Positions 33,008 through 40,558 of a DNA stretch of 64,000 bases are shown piece after piece. How positions within the stretch are numbered: the first letter of the stretch is position 1; every line of letters begins with the position of its first letter. Both the position numbers and the translations under genes were made by a program. A model generated the notes under the pieces. The model saw nothing but the letters and a program-made list of their open reading frames with translations. It ran no database searches and was not told where the DNA came from. Origin of the DNA: Streptomyces sp. ISL-94 (GTDB taxonomy: Bacteria; Actinomycetota; Actinomycetes; Streptomycetales; Streptomycetaceae); assembly GCF_018614075.1 (NCBI RefSeq), contig NZ_JAGGOZ010000045.1:19279-83278 (forward strand). Reading direction: 5' to 3'.

Positions 33008-34258
33008 ATGAACGTCCGCCGCAGCGCCGCCGCGCTCGCCGCCTCCGCCGTGCTCTGCGTGGGCGCGGCCCCCGCAGCCCTCGCCGACACCACGCCGCCC
33101 GCCTCCCCCTCCGCGCCGCCGGTGATCCCCTCCGGGCTCTACGGCAAGAGCGACCCGACGTACGACGGCGTGTGGCGGCAGTCCTTCGCGCTGCTCGCCC
33201 AGCACACGGTCGGCGTCAAGCCCGCCCAGCAGGCCGTCGACTGGCTGGTGGGCCAGCAGTGCGCGAACGGCGGCTTCGCCTCCTTCCGCGCGGACGCGGG
33301 CGCGGCATGCGAGGCGACGACGATGTTCGACACGAACGCCACCGCCGCGGCCGTGCAGGCGCTCAAGGCCCTCGGCGGCAAGGACGAGGCGGTCAAGAAG
33401 GGCGTGGACTGGCTGAAGTCCGTGCAGAACGAGGACGGCGGCTGGTCCTTCGTCCCCGGCTCCCCCAGCGAGGCCAACTCCACCGCCCTGGTGATCAGCG
33501 CGCTCGCGGTGGCCGGCGAGAAGCCGGCCGAGGTCAAGTCGAAGGCCGGCAAGTCGGCGTACGAGGGCCTGCTCCCCTTCCAGCTGGGCTGCACCGCCGA
33601 GCCGGCCTCCGACCGGGGCGCCTTCGCGTACCAGCCGGTCGACGGCAAGCTGATCGCCAACGGCGACGCGACGGCCGCCGCGGTGCTGGCCGGCCTCGGA
33701 AGGGGCTCGGCCGTCGTCCCGTCCGGTACGGACACCCCTGCCGCGCCCCTGGCCTGCCCGGCGGGTGCCACCGACCCGGCGTCCGCCGCCCAGGGCGCGG
33801 CCGGCTACCTGGCCGAGGCACTCAAGAAGGACGGCCACCTGACGGCCGTGACCCCGGGCCAGGTCCTGCCGACCCCGGACACCGGCAACACCGCCGACGC
33901 GGTGATCGCCCTGGCCGCGGCCGGGCACAAGCAGTCGGCGGCGGGCGCGCTGGAGTGGCTCAAGGGCAACTCCGCACCGTGGGCGAAGGGCAGCCCGGCG
34001 GCCCTCGGCACCCTGGTCCTGGCCGCGCACGCGACCGGCACGGACCCGAAGTCCTTCGGCGGCGCCGACCTCGTCTCGGAGCTGAACGCGACCGGTCCGG
34101 CCCCTCAGGGCGCCGACACGAGCGCGACCGAGGTGGACAGCGACAGCGGCAAGGGCTCCGGCAACCAGAACGTCTGGTGGATGATCGGCGCGGGCGCCGC
34201 GGCCGGTGTGGGCATCGGCATCCTGCTGAGCGGGCGCCGGAAGAAGAACCAGCTCTGA
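33008..34258 (+). CDS. secreted, membrane-anchored alpha-toroid repeat protein under B12 control
   Basis: A 416-residue surface protein. Signal peptide with cleavage near ALA-DT (about residue 27). Prenyltransferase/squalene-cyclase-type repeats follow: WLVGQQCANGGFASFRADAG, WLKSVQNEDGGWSFVPG and FQLGCTAEPASDRGAFAY. C-terminal TM (VWWMIGAGAAAGVGIGILL) and basic tail RRKKNQL. The toroid fold is shared with vertebrate intrinsic factor and transcobalamin. With the riboswitch and ECF operon, an extracellular cobalamin- or cobamide-capturing role is attractive but unproven. First gene after the riboswitch. Confidence 0.82.
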   Translation: MNVRRSAAALAASAVLCVGAAPAALADTTPPASPSAPPVIPSGLYGKSDPTYDGVWRQSFALLAQHTVGVKPAQQAVDWLVGQQCANGGFASFRADAGAACEATTMFDTNATAAAVQALKALGGKDEAVKKGVDWLKSVQNEDGGWSFVPGSPSEANSTALVISALAVAGEKPAEVKSKAGKSAYEGLLPFQLGCTAEPASDRGAFAYQPVDGKLIANGDATAAAVLAGLGRGSAVVPSGTDTPAAPLACPAGATDPASAAQGAAGYLAEALKKDGHLTAVTPGQVLPTPDTGNTADAVIALAAAGHKQSAAGALEWLKGNSAPWAKGSPAALGTLVLAAHATGTDPKSFGGADLVSELNATGPAPQGADTSATEVDSDSGKGSGNQNVWWMIGAGAAAGVGIGILLSGRRKKNQL

Positions 34259-34935
34259 TGCGCCGCCTGGCCCGACCGCCCCGCCTCCCCGCCCTGGCGG
34301 TTGCCTTCGGCATCGCCCTGACCCTGTCGGCCGCCGGCCCGGCGCTGGCGTCGGGCTACCGCTACTGGTCGTTCTGGGACGGCACCGGCGGCGGCTGGAC
34401 GTACGCCACCACGGGCCCGTCGATGGCCCGCCCGGCGGACGGCTCCGTGCAGGGGTTCCGCTTCGCCGTGGGCAAGGACGCCGGGGACCAGGCCGCGCAG
34501 CCGCGGGCCGCCGCCGACTTCGGGGCCGTGTGCGGGTCCACCGCGCCGGTGGAGGGCCGCAAGAGGGTGGCGGTCGTCATCGACTTCGGCGTCCCGCCGG
34601 ACGCCCCGGCGGGCGACGCCCCGCCGCAGGCGGAGCCGCGGACGGCCTGTGCGCAGCTGGCTCCGGAGGGCACGGCGGCCGAGGCGCTGGCGGCGGTCGC
34701 CAAGCCGCTGCGCTACAACGGCGCGGCGCTGCTGTGCGCGATCTCGGGCTACCCGGAGCAGGGCTGCGGCGAGCCGCTGGCCGACGGCCCGGCCCCGACG
34801 GCCACCCCGGCCGCCCCGCAGGCCGGGCCCCCGGTGAACGGCAACGCCCCGTCGGCGGGCCTGCTGGCGGGCCTCGCGGCGGTGGCCGCCCTGGCCGCGG
34901 CCGCCGTCTGGCAGTCCCGCCGCCGCGCCCGATGA
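34258..34935 (+). CDS. secreted membrane-anchored protein of the cobalamin operon
   Basis: A 225-residue protein. Signal peptide ending PALA-SG. The mature part starts GYRYWSFWDGTGGGWTYATT, contains four Cys (GAVCGS, RTACAQ, LLCAISG, EQGCGE) likely to form disulfides, then a Pro/Ala linker and a C-terminal TM (AGLLAGLAAVAALAAAAVW) with RRRAR tail. Its ATG overlaps the preceding stop by one base and its stop overlaps the next start (ATGA). The architecture matches the preceding protein, suggesting a two-component surface receptor. Transcobalamin C-terminal domains are also small beta domains, so this could be the split equivalent (inference). Confidence 0.75.
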   Translation: MRRLARPPRLPALAVAFGIALTLSAAGPALASGYRYWSFWDGTGGGWTYATTGPSMARPADGSVQGFRFAVGKDAGDQAAQPRAAADFGAVCGSTAPVEGRKRVAVVIDFGVPPDAPAGDAPPQAEPRTACAQLAPEGTAAEALAAVAKPLRYNGAALLCAISGYPEQGCGEPLADGPAPTATPAAPQAGPPVNGNAPSAGLLAGLAAVAALAAAAVWQSRRRAR

Positions 34936-36410
34936 CGCACCCGGCCGCCCCGCCGCCGGACGCCCGCCACGGAGCGGCAGCCGCCGACGGCGCCCAGGCA
35001 CCCACCGGAACCCCCGGACCCGGACCGGCCACGCACGGAGCGGCAGCCGCCGACGGCGCCCAGGCACCCACCGGAACCCCCGGACCCGGACCGGCCACGC
35101 ACGGAGCGGCAGCCGCCGACGGCGCCCAGGCACCCACGGGGGCCACCCGCGCCCGGGGTACGAGTCGCACGGGTGGTGCGGGTGGGTATCCCGCCCGGCC
35201 GCAGGCCGGGCGCACCCCCACCGGAGCCGCACCCGGCGACGCGGCTCCGGCCCGCCGGAGCCGGCCCGCGGCGTCAGACCCCCCGCAGGGGCCGACGTAC
35301 AAAAGGAGCAGGCCCTGGCAGGCTCCCGAGGCCCGCCGGGCCACCGCCCTGCACGCGGGTGCGTGGTGGCTCTGGGCCCTCGGCCTCGCCACCGCCGCGT
35401 CCCGGACCACCAATCCCCTCCTTCTCGGCCTGATCGTCGGCGTCGCCGGATACGTGGTCGCGGCCCGCCGCACCGCCGCCCCCTGGGCCCGTTCCTACGG
35501 GGCCTTCCTCAAGCTCGGCCTCTTCGTCATCGGCCTGCGGCTCCTCTTCTCCCTGCTGCTCGGCTCGCCCATCCCCGGCACGCACACCCTCTTCACCCTC
35601 CCGGAGGCCCCCCTCCCCGCCTGGGCCCAGGGCATCCGGTTCGGCGGCAGGGTCACCGCCGAGCAGCTGCTCTTCGCCTTCTACGACGGCGCGAAGCTGG
35701 CCGCCCTCCTGATCTGCGTGGGCGCCGCGAACGCCCTCGCCAATCCGGCGCGGCTGCTCAAATCCCTCCCGGCCGCCCTGTACGAGGCCGGGGTCGCCGT
35801 GGTCGTGGCCATGACCTTCGCGCCGAACATGGTCGCCGACGTCGTCCGGCTGCGGACCGCACGCAGGCTGCGGGGCCGCCCCACCGGCGGGGTGAAGGCC
35901 ATCCTGCAGATCGGCCTGCCCGTGCTGGAGGGCGCTCTGGAGCGTTCGGTCGCGACCGCCGCGTCGATGGACGCGCGCGGGTACGGGCGCACGGCGCAGG
36001 TCCCGCCCGCCGTGCGGCACACCACCAACGTCCTCACCCTCGGCGGTCTGCTCGGCATGTGCGCGGGCACGTACGGGCTGCTCGCCGCGCAGGGCGCCGC
36101 GTACGGGCTCCCCGTGCTCGGCATCGGCCTGGTCCTGGCCCTGGCCGGGCTGCGGCTCGGGGGCCGCCGGTCGGTGCGGACCCGCTACCGGCCCGACCGG
36201 TGGGGCGCGCGCGCCTGGCTGGTCGCCGGGTCGGGTGCGGCCGTCGCCGCCCTCCTCATCCACGCGGGCACCGTCGACCCCGAGGGCCTGCGGCCGGGGG
36301 TGGTCCCGCTCGTCGCGCCCGCGCTGCCGCTGTGGCCGGCGGTCGCGGTCCTGATCGGCCTGCTGCCCGCCTTCGTGGCACCCGTACCGCCCAAGGAGGC
36401 ATCCCAGTGA
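34932..36410 (+). CDS. ECF transporter T component (CbiQ-like)
   Basis: A 492-residue protein. The first ~130 residues are a low-complexity cytoplasmic extension with 22-residue tandem repeats. The transmembrane T-component follows, with LFSLLLGSPIPGTHTLF, LLFAFYDGAKLAALLICVGA and the coupling motifs ARLLKSLPAALYEAG and AASMDARGYGR (the ARG box that contacts the ATPases). It overlaps the ATPase gene by GTGA. It belongs to the riboswitch-controlled operon, so cobalamin or a cobamide precursor is the likely substrate, with the S component at 38482. Confidence 0.88.
   Translation: MTHPAAPPPDARHGAAAADGAQAPTGTPGPGPATHGAAAADGAQAPTGTPGPGPATHGAAAADGAQAPTGATRARGTSRTGGAGGYPARPQAGRTPTGAAPGDAAPARRSRPAASDPPQGPTYKRSRPWQAPEARRATALHAGAWWLWALGLATAASRTTNPLLLGLIVGVAGYVVAARRTAAPWARSYGAFLKLGLFVIGLRLLFSLLLGSPIPGTHTLFTLPEAPLPAWAQGIRFGGRVTAEQLLFAFYDGAKLAALLICVGAANALANPARLLKSLPAALYEAGVAVVVAMTFAPNMVADVVRLRTARRLRGRPTGGVKAILQIGLPVLEGALERSVATAASMDARGYGRTAQVPPAVRHTTNVLTLGGLLGMCAGTYGLLAAQGAAYGLPVLGIGLVLALAGLRLGGRRSVRTRYRPDRWGARAWLVAGSGAAVAALLIHAGTVDPEGLRPGVVPLVAPALPLWPAVAVLIGLLPAFVAPVPPKEASQ
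34968..35140 (+). repeat. 66-bp tandem repeat in the CbiQ-like gene
   Basis: Two full and one partial copy start at 34968, 35034 and 35100, each beginning CACGGAGCGGCAGCC. They encode 22-residue units starting HGAAAADGAQAPTG. The first two copies are identical, indicating recent expansion. The repeat keeps frame. Confidence 0.9.
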
Positions 36411-38485
36411 TCCGCTTCGAGCAGGTCTCCGTCACCTACGAGGGCGCGGCCGGTCCCTCGCTCCAGGGTGTCGACCTGGTGATCCCGGAGGGTGAGCTGA
36501 CGCTCCTGGTCGGTCCGTCCGGGGTCGGCAAGTCCACCCTGCTGGGGGCGGTCTCCGGGCTGGTCCCGCATTTCACCGGGGGCACGCTGCGGGGGCGGGT
36601 GACGGTGGCGGGCCGTGACACGCGTACGCACAAGCCGCGGGAGCTGGCGGACGTGGTGGGGACGGTCGGGCAGGATCCGCTCGCGCACTTCGTGACGGAC
36701 GTGGTGGAGGACGAGCTGGCGTACGGGATGGAGTCGCTGGGGCTGCCGCCCGCGGTGATGCGGCGGCGGGTGGAGGAGACCCTCGACCTGCTCGGGCTGA
36801 ACGAACTCCGCGACCGGCCGATCGCCACCCTGTCCGGCGGTCAGCAGCAGCGGGTCGCGATCGGCTCGGTCCTGACGCCGCATCCCCGGGTCCTGGTCCT
36901 GGACGAGCCGACGTCCGCGCTGGACCCCGCGGCGGCGGAGGAGGTGCTGGCCGTGGTGCAGCGGCTGGTGCACGACCTGGGCACGACGGTGCTGATGGCT
37001 GAGCACCGGCTGGAGCGGGTGGTGCAGTACGCCGACCGGGTGCTGCTGCTGCCGGGACCGGGGGCGGTACCGCTGCTCGGCAGCCCGGCCGAGATCATGG
37101 CGGTGTCCCCGGTCCACCCCCCGGTGGTCGCCCTGGGCCGCCTCGCCGGGTGGTCCCCGCTCCCCCTGTCGATCCGCGACGCCCGCCGCCTGGCCGCCCC
37201 GTTGCGCTCCCGTCTGTCGCCTCCGGCCGGGGATCACGCGCCGTCGGCCCGCGCGAACCCCACCCACCACCTGTCCGCGCCCGACCACCCCACGGCCTCC
37301 CAGGGCTCCGCCCTGGCCGGACCGGATTCGCCCCCGTCCGCGCCCGACCGCGCCGCCGCTTCCGAGGGCTCCGCCCTGGCCGGACCGGATTCGCCCCCGT
37401 CCGCGCCCGACCGCGCCGCCGCTTCCCAGGGCTCCGCCCCGGACCCCGCGCCTCAAACGCCGGCGAGGCTGGATGTGGCCCCCTCCATGCCTGACTGCAG
37501 CGCCCCTTCGCAGGGCTCGGCCGCGGCTCACGTGCCGCTGCTCGGTGACTCAGCCGTGAGGGGCGGACTGCGGGGGACAAATCCAGCCTCGCCGGCGTTT
37601 GAGGCGCGGGGGTCCGGGGGCCGGCCCCCGGCAGCGGCGGGGCGGACGCACACGGGGCGTCCGGGCGGGTGGTTTGCGCGTCTGCTCGGCCGGGGCACGC
37701 CACGCCCCGAGCCCGCCCCGGCGGAGGCCGGCGAAATGGCGGCCGAGCTCCGGAACCTCGGCGTGCGGCGCGGACGCGTAGAGGTACTGCACGGCGTCAC
37801 CCTCGCCGTCGCCCCCGGCGAGACCGTCGCCCTCATGGGCCGCAACGGCGCCGGCAAATCCACCCTCCTCGCAGCAATGGTCGGCACCGTGCCCCCCGCC
37901 ACCGGCTCCGTGACCGTCGGCGGCGCCACCCCGCACCGGACCGCCCCCGCCGAGATGGTCCGCCGCGTCGGCCTCGTCCCGCAGGAGCCCCGCGACCTCC
38001 TCTACGCCGACACGGTCGCCGCCGAGTGCGCCGCCGCCGACTCCGACGCCGGCGCGGCCTCCGGCACCTGCCGGGATCTCGTCTCCGCCCTGCTCCCGGA
38101 CGTCCCCGACGACACCCATCCCCGCGACCTGTCGGAGGGCCAGCGCCTGGCCCTGGCGCTGGCGCTGGTCCTCACCGGCCGGCCCGCCCTGCTCCTCCTC
38201 GACGAGCCGACCCGCGGGCTGGACTACGCCGCCAAGGCCCGTCTGGTCGAGATCCTGCGGGCCCTGGCGGCGGACGGCCACGCCATCGTCCTGGCCACCC
38301 ACGACGTGGAGCTCGCCGCCGAGCTGGCCCACCGCGTGGTGATCCTGGCCGGCGGGGAGGTCGTCGCGGACGGCCCCACCGCCGAGGTGGTGGTCTCCTC
38401 CCCCGCCTTCGCACCCCAGGTGGCGAAGATCCTCGCGCCGGGCCACTGGCTCACCGTGACCCAGGTCACCGAGGCCCTGTCGTGA
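36407..38485 (+). CDS. ECF transporter ATPase, two nucleotide-binding domains fused
   Basis: A 692-residue energizing subunit with two ABC domains. Domain 1 (residues ~1-260): Walker A GPSGVGKST, signature LSGGQQQR, Walker B VLVLDEPTSALD. Domain 2 (from ~450): Walker A GRNGAGKST, variant signature LSEGQR, Walker B LLLLDEPTRGLD and ATHDVE. Most ECF systems encode two separate ATPases. The ~190-residue linker is low complexity and is encoded by 63-bp tandem repeats plus an inverted pair of the Streptomyces intergenic repeat. GTG at 36407 and the stop both overlap neighbours by 4 nt. Confidence 0.9.
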   Translation: MIRFEQVSVTYEGAAGPSLQGVDLVIPEGELTLLVGPSGVGKSTLLGAVSGLVPHFTGGTLRGRVTVAGRDTRTHKPRELADVVGTVGQDPLAHFVTDVVEDELAYGMESLGLPPAVMRRRVEETLDLLGLNELRDRPIATLSGGQQQRVAIGSVLTPHPRVLVLDEPTSALDPAAAEEVLAVVQRLVHDLGTTVLMAEHRLERVVQYADRVLLLPGPGAVPLLGSPAEIMAVSPVHPPVVALGRLAGWSPLPLSIRDARRLAAPLRSRLSPPAGDHAPSARANPTHHLSAPDHPTASQGSALAGPDSPPSAPDRAAASEGSALAGPDSPPSAPDRAAASQGSAPDPAPQTPARLDVAPSMPDCSAPSQGSAAAHVPLLGDSAVRGGLRGTNPASPAFEARGSGGRPPAAAGRTHTGRPGGWFARLLGRGTPRPEPAPAEAGEMAAELRNLGVRRGRVEVLHGVTLAVAPGETVALMGRNGAGKSTLLAAMVGTVPPATGSVTVGGATPHRTAPAEMVRRVGLVPQEPRDLLYADTVAAECAAADSDAGAASGTCRDLVSALLPDVPDDTHPRDLSEGQRLALALALVLTGRPALLLLDEPTRGLDYAAKARLVEILRALAADGHAIVLATHDVELAAELAHRVVILAGGEVVADGPTAEVVVSSPAFAPQVAKILAPGHWLTVTQVTEALS
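37303..37440 (+). repeat. 63-bp tandem repeat in the ATPase linker
   Basis: Units beginning GGGCTCCGCC start at 37303, 37366 and 37429 (period 63 bp, 21 codons). They encode GSALAGPDSPPSAPDRAAAS-type units in frame. Confidence 0.88.
37437..37619. repeat. inverted pair of Streptomyces intergenic repeats inside the ATPase gene
   Basis: The left arm (37437-37474) is the reverse complement of the right arm (37581-37619), which starts ATCCAGCCTCGCCGG and contains GTTTGAGGCGCGGGG. The arms differ by one extra G and are separated by about 106 bp. The same element type occurs between genes at 8558-8745. Here it is read through in frame as linker between the two ATPase domains. Confidence 0.88.
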
Positions 38486-39399
38486 ACCGGCGGCCGCTCC
38501 AGCCCGCCAGGCCCGCCAGGCCCGGGGCCCGACCCGCCCGACCCGCCCGGCCCGTCCGGATCGGGCCCCGGGCCGCCGCCGCGCTGGTCCTCGTCACATT
38601 CATCGGCATCGCCGCCTTCGGCTGGCCGCTCCTCGCCGACCGGCAGTCGGGGCTCGCCCACTCACAGGACGCCCCCTGGCTCTTCGCCGCGCTCCTCCCG
38701 CTCCTCGTCGCCGTCGTCGTCGCGACCATCGCCGACAACAACGGCATGGACGCGAAGGCGGTGGCGATGCTCGGGGTGCTCGCCGCCGTGGGTGCGGCGC
38801 TGAGACCGCTGGGCGCGGGCACCGCCGGCCTGGAGCCCATGTTCTTCCTGATGGTGCTCAGCGGCCGCGTCCTCGGGCCCGGCTTCGGCTTCGTCCTCGG
38901 TTCGGTGACGATGTTCGCCTCCGCCCTTCTGACCGGCGGGGTCGGGCCGTGGATGCCGTTCCAGATGCTGGCGATGGGCTGGTTCTCGCTGGGCGCGGGG
39001 CTGCTGCCCGGCCCGGAGCGGATCAGGGGCCGGGCGGAGCTGCTGATGCTGGCGGCGTACGGCTTCGCGGGCTCGTTCGCGTACGGCACGGTCATGAACC
39101 TCCAGGGCTGGGTGCTCCTGCAGGGCATGGGCCAGGGCATTGCCTTCCACCCAGGGGAGCCCGTACCGGCGAACCTCGCGCGCTTCGCCGCGTACTGCCT
39201 GGCGACCTCGGTGGGCTGGGACCTGGGCCGGGCAACCCTGACCGTCGTACTGACACTGACGCTGGGCGCCACCCTGCTCAAGGCGCTGCGGCGGGCGACG
39301 CGAAAGGCTGCTTTCTACGCGCGTGTCTCCTTCGATTCGGGGGCCGAAATCGGCACGGACCCCACCCCCAAGGGGGGTACGAACCGCCGCATAGCGTGA
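38482..39399 (+). CDS. ECF transporter S component (substrate-binding), probable cobalamin type
   Basis: A 305-residue membrane protein with about six hydrophobic segments after a basic, Pro/Arg-rich N-terminus (RPARPGARPARPARP). Segments include FFLMVLSGRVLGPGFGFVLG and LLMLAAYGFAGSFAYGTVMN, with VGPWMPFQMLAMGWFSLGAG, typical of the CbrT/HtsT-like S components. GTG at 38482 overlaps the ATPase stop (GTGA). It completes the T-A-A-S set of the riboswitch operon. The specificity (cobalamin, cobinamide or another cobamide) is inferred from the riboswitch only. Confidence 0.85.
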   Translation: MNRRPLQPARPARPGARPARPARPVRIGPRAAAALVLVTFIGIAAFGWPLLADRQSGLAHSQDAPWLFAALLPLLVAVVVATIADNNGMDAKAVAMLGVLAAVGAALRPLGAGTAGLEPMFFLMVLSGRVLGPGFGFVLGSVTMFASALLTGGVGPWMPFQMLAMGWFSLGAGLLPGPERIRGRAELLMLAAYGFAGSFAYGTVMNLQGWVLLQGMGQGIAFHPGEPVPANLARFAAYCLATSVGWDLGRATLTVVLTLTLGATLLKALRRATRKAAFYARVSFDSGAEIGTDPTPKGGTNRRIA

Positions 39400-39734
39400 C
39401 ATTCGGGCGCTCCGGCGGTGACCCGCCCCACAGGACCCACGTCACATACGAACCGGGATAGTAGCCAGTAAACGTCCCCTATGACCCCCTTCGTACCGGC
39501 CGCCACCTGCGTGAACGGCCATCGGGCCCGAGGGCGGTCGTTCCACCCCAGCTGCGAAAGGCAGTAGTAAGACGGGTCGTTGCCAGGGGGTCCGGTCGTC
39601 TGTAGAACTGGATGAGTCGCAAGGCGGCAGGGGTGCTTCACCCCCCGCCGACGAACCCCTCTCCTCCGCGTGAGTGGCTCACGCATGCTTCGGCATGCCT
39701 GCGACCGCCCTTGTTCCCTTCGGAAGGTCAATCC
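39400..39734 (+). promoter_or_regulatory. structured leader of the secreted transglycosylase gene
   Basis: The gene-free gap contains several stems: AGGGGTG-CTT-CACCCC flanked by GGCGG/CCGCC (about 39625-39655), GTGAG-TGG-CTCAC, and GCATGC-TTCG-GCATGC with a stable UUCG-type loop, close to the GTG start. Streptomyces resuscitation/lytic genes are often preceded by c-di-AMP (ydaO) riboswitches, but I could not match that consensus. Promoter and regulatory RNA are probably both here. Confidence 0.45.
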
Positions 39735-40139
39735 GTGTCCAACGCAGTCATCCGCCGCATCGCCGCTTCCAAGAAGACCCTCGTGGGCTCCGTCCTCGCC
39801 CTGGGCGTCGCCGGTTCCATGCTTGCCGCGGTCCCCGCGCAGGCCGCCCCGATGAGCGCCAAGGCGATCGCCCAGCAGATGATCAAGGACCCGGCCCAGT
39901 TCGCCGCGTTCAACAACATCGTTTCCCACGAGAGCGGCTGGGACTACACCGCCACGAACGCCTCCTCCGGCGCGTACGGCCTGGTCCAGGCCCTGCCGGC
40001 CTCGAAGATGGCCTCGGCGGGCTCGGACTGGAAGACGAACCCGGCCACCCAGATCAAGTGGGGCCTGAACTACATGAACGAGCGCTACGGCAGCCCCGTG
40101 GGCGCCTGGAACTTCTGGCAGAACAACCACTGGTACTAA
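39735..40139 (+). CDS. secreted lytic-transglycosylase-like protein
   Basis: A 134-residue secreted protein. Signal peptide with VGSVLALGVAGSMLAAVPAQ and cleavage near AQA-AP. The mature domain has the lysozyme-like core: the likely catalytic Glu in IVSHESGWDYTATN, then SSGAYGLVQALPASKM, QIKWGLNYMNERYG and the C-terminal GAWNFWQNNHWY. This is the SLT/RPF-like fold of small Streptomyces cell-wall hydrolases. GTG at 39735 is chosen because it begins the signal peptide. A perfect terminator follows. Confidence 0.9.
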   Translation: MSNAVIRRIAASKKTLVGSVLALGVAGSMLAAVPAQAAPMSAKAIAQQMIKDPAQFAAFNNIVSHESGWDYTATNASSGAYGLVQALPASKMASAGSDWKTNPATQIKWGLNYMNERYGSPVGAWNFWQNNHWY

Positions 40140-40162
40140 GCCACCAGCGGACAGCAGCCATA

Positions 40163-40202
40163 CGAAGACGCTCGGCCGGGAGATCCCGGCCGAGCGTCTT
40201 CG
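40163..40202. terminator. strong hairpin after the transglycosylase gene
   Basis: Perfect 18-bp arms (CGAAGACGCTCGGCCGGG and its complement) with loop AGAT. It separates the transglycosylase from the convergent 40304-45311 operon. Confidence 0.9.
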
Positions 40203-40303
40203 TGCGTGGGCCCGTCGAGTCCGACGTACTCATTGCTCTGCCAGTCCCCGGTTTAGACGCGGTCGACGCGCTTCACCCCGTTCCGGGTGCCAGGGCGGAG
40301 CGA

Positions 40304-40558
40304 CTACGCGATCTTACGGAGAACAACCCACCAATCCGGCCTCGGAAGATTCTCCACGCGATCGAGGACCCACGTCTCATCGCGTACGGGAAACGTGTCC
40401 CCGATGCCCAGGTCGTAATGCTGCTCGCCATCAGCGACGACGACGAGAGCCACCGAGACCGGAAGCTCCTTTGGAGCGCGAACACGGCGCACGATATATC
40501 TGACACCCTCCCGTTCCCCTGGAACTCCGTGTCGAAGGAAGACTTCATCGGCCATCAC
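40304..40558 (-). CDS. small conserved hypothetical protein (DUF6406-like?)
   Basis: An 84-residue soluble protein: MMADEVFLRHGVPG, VSVALVVVADGEQHYDLGIG, DTFPVRDETWVLDRVENLP and WWVVLRKIA. The beta-rich pattern suggests a small barrel. GTG at 40558 overlaps the calpain-like stop by 4 nt; an ATG codon follows immediately. It is the last gene of the HerA/calpain operon, so it is likely a regulator, inhibitor or adaptor of the protease or ATPase (inference). The family name is a tentative recollection. Confidence 0.65.
   Translation of the reverse strand: MMADEVFLRHGVPGEREGVRYIVRRVRAPKELPVSVALVVVADGEQHYDLGIGDTFPVRDETWVLDRVENLPRPDWWVVLRKIA

Noticed and set aside
33008..34258. Terpene cyclase assignment for the alpha-toroid protein
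   Set aside because: It is exported and membrane-anchored, lacks a DxDD or DDxxD motif, and is under a B12 riboswitch.
39603..39616. TAGAACTGGATGAG as a sixth KstR-like box
   Set aside because: It shares TAGAAC but lacks the GTT half, and the downstream gene is a cell-wall hydrolase.
39400..39734. ydaO (c-di-AMP) riboswitch
   Set aside because: Expected for this gene type, but the conserved ydaO segments could not be matched by eye; kept only as a structured leader.
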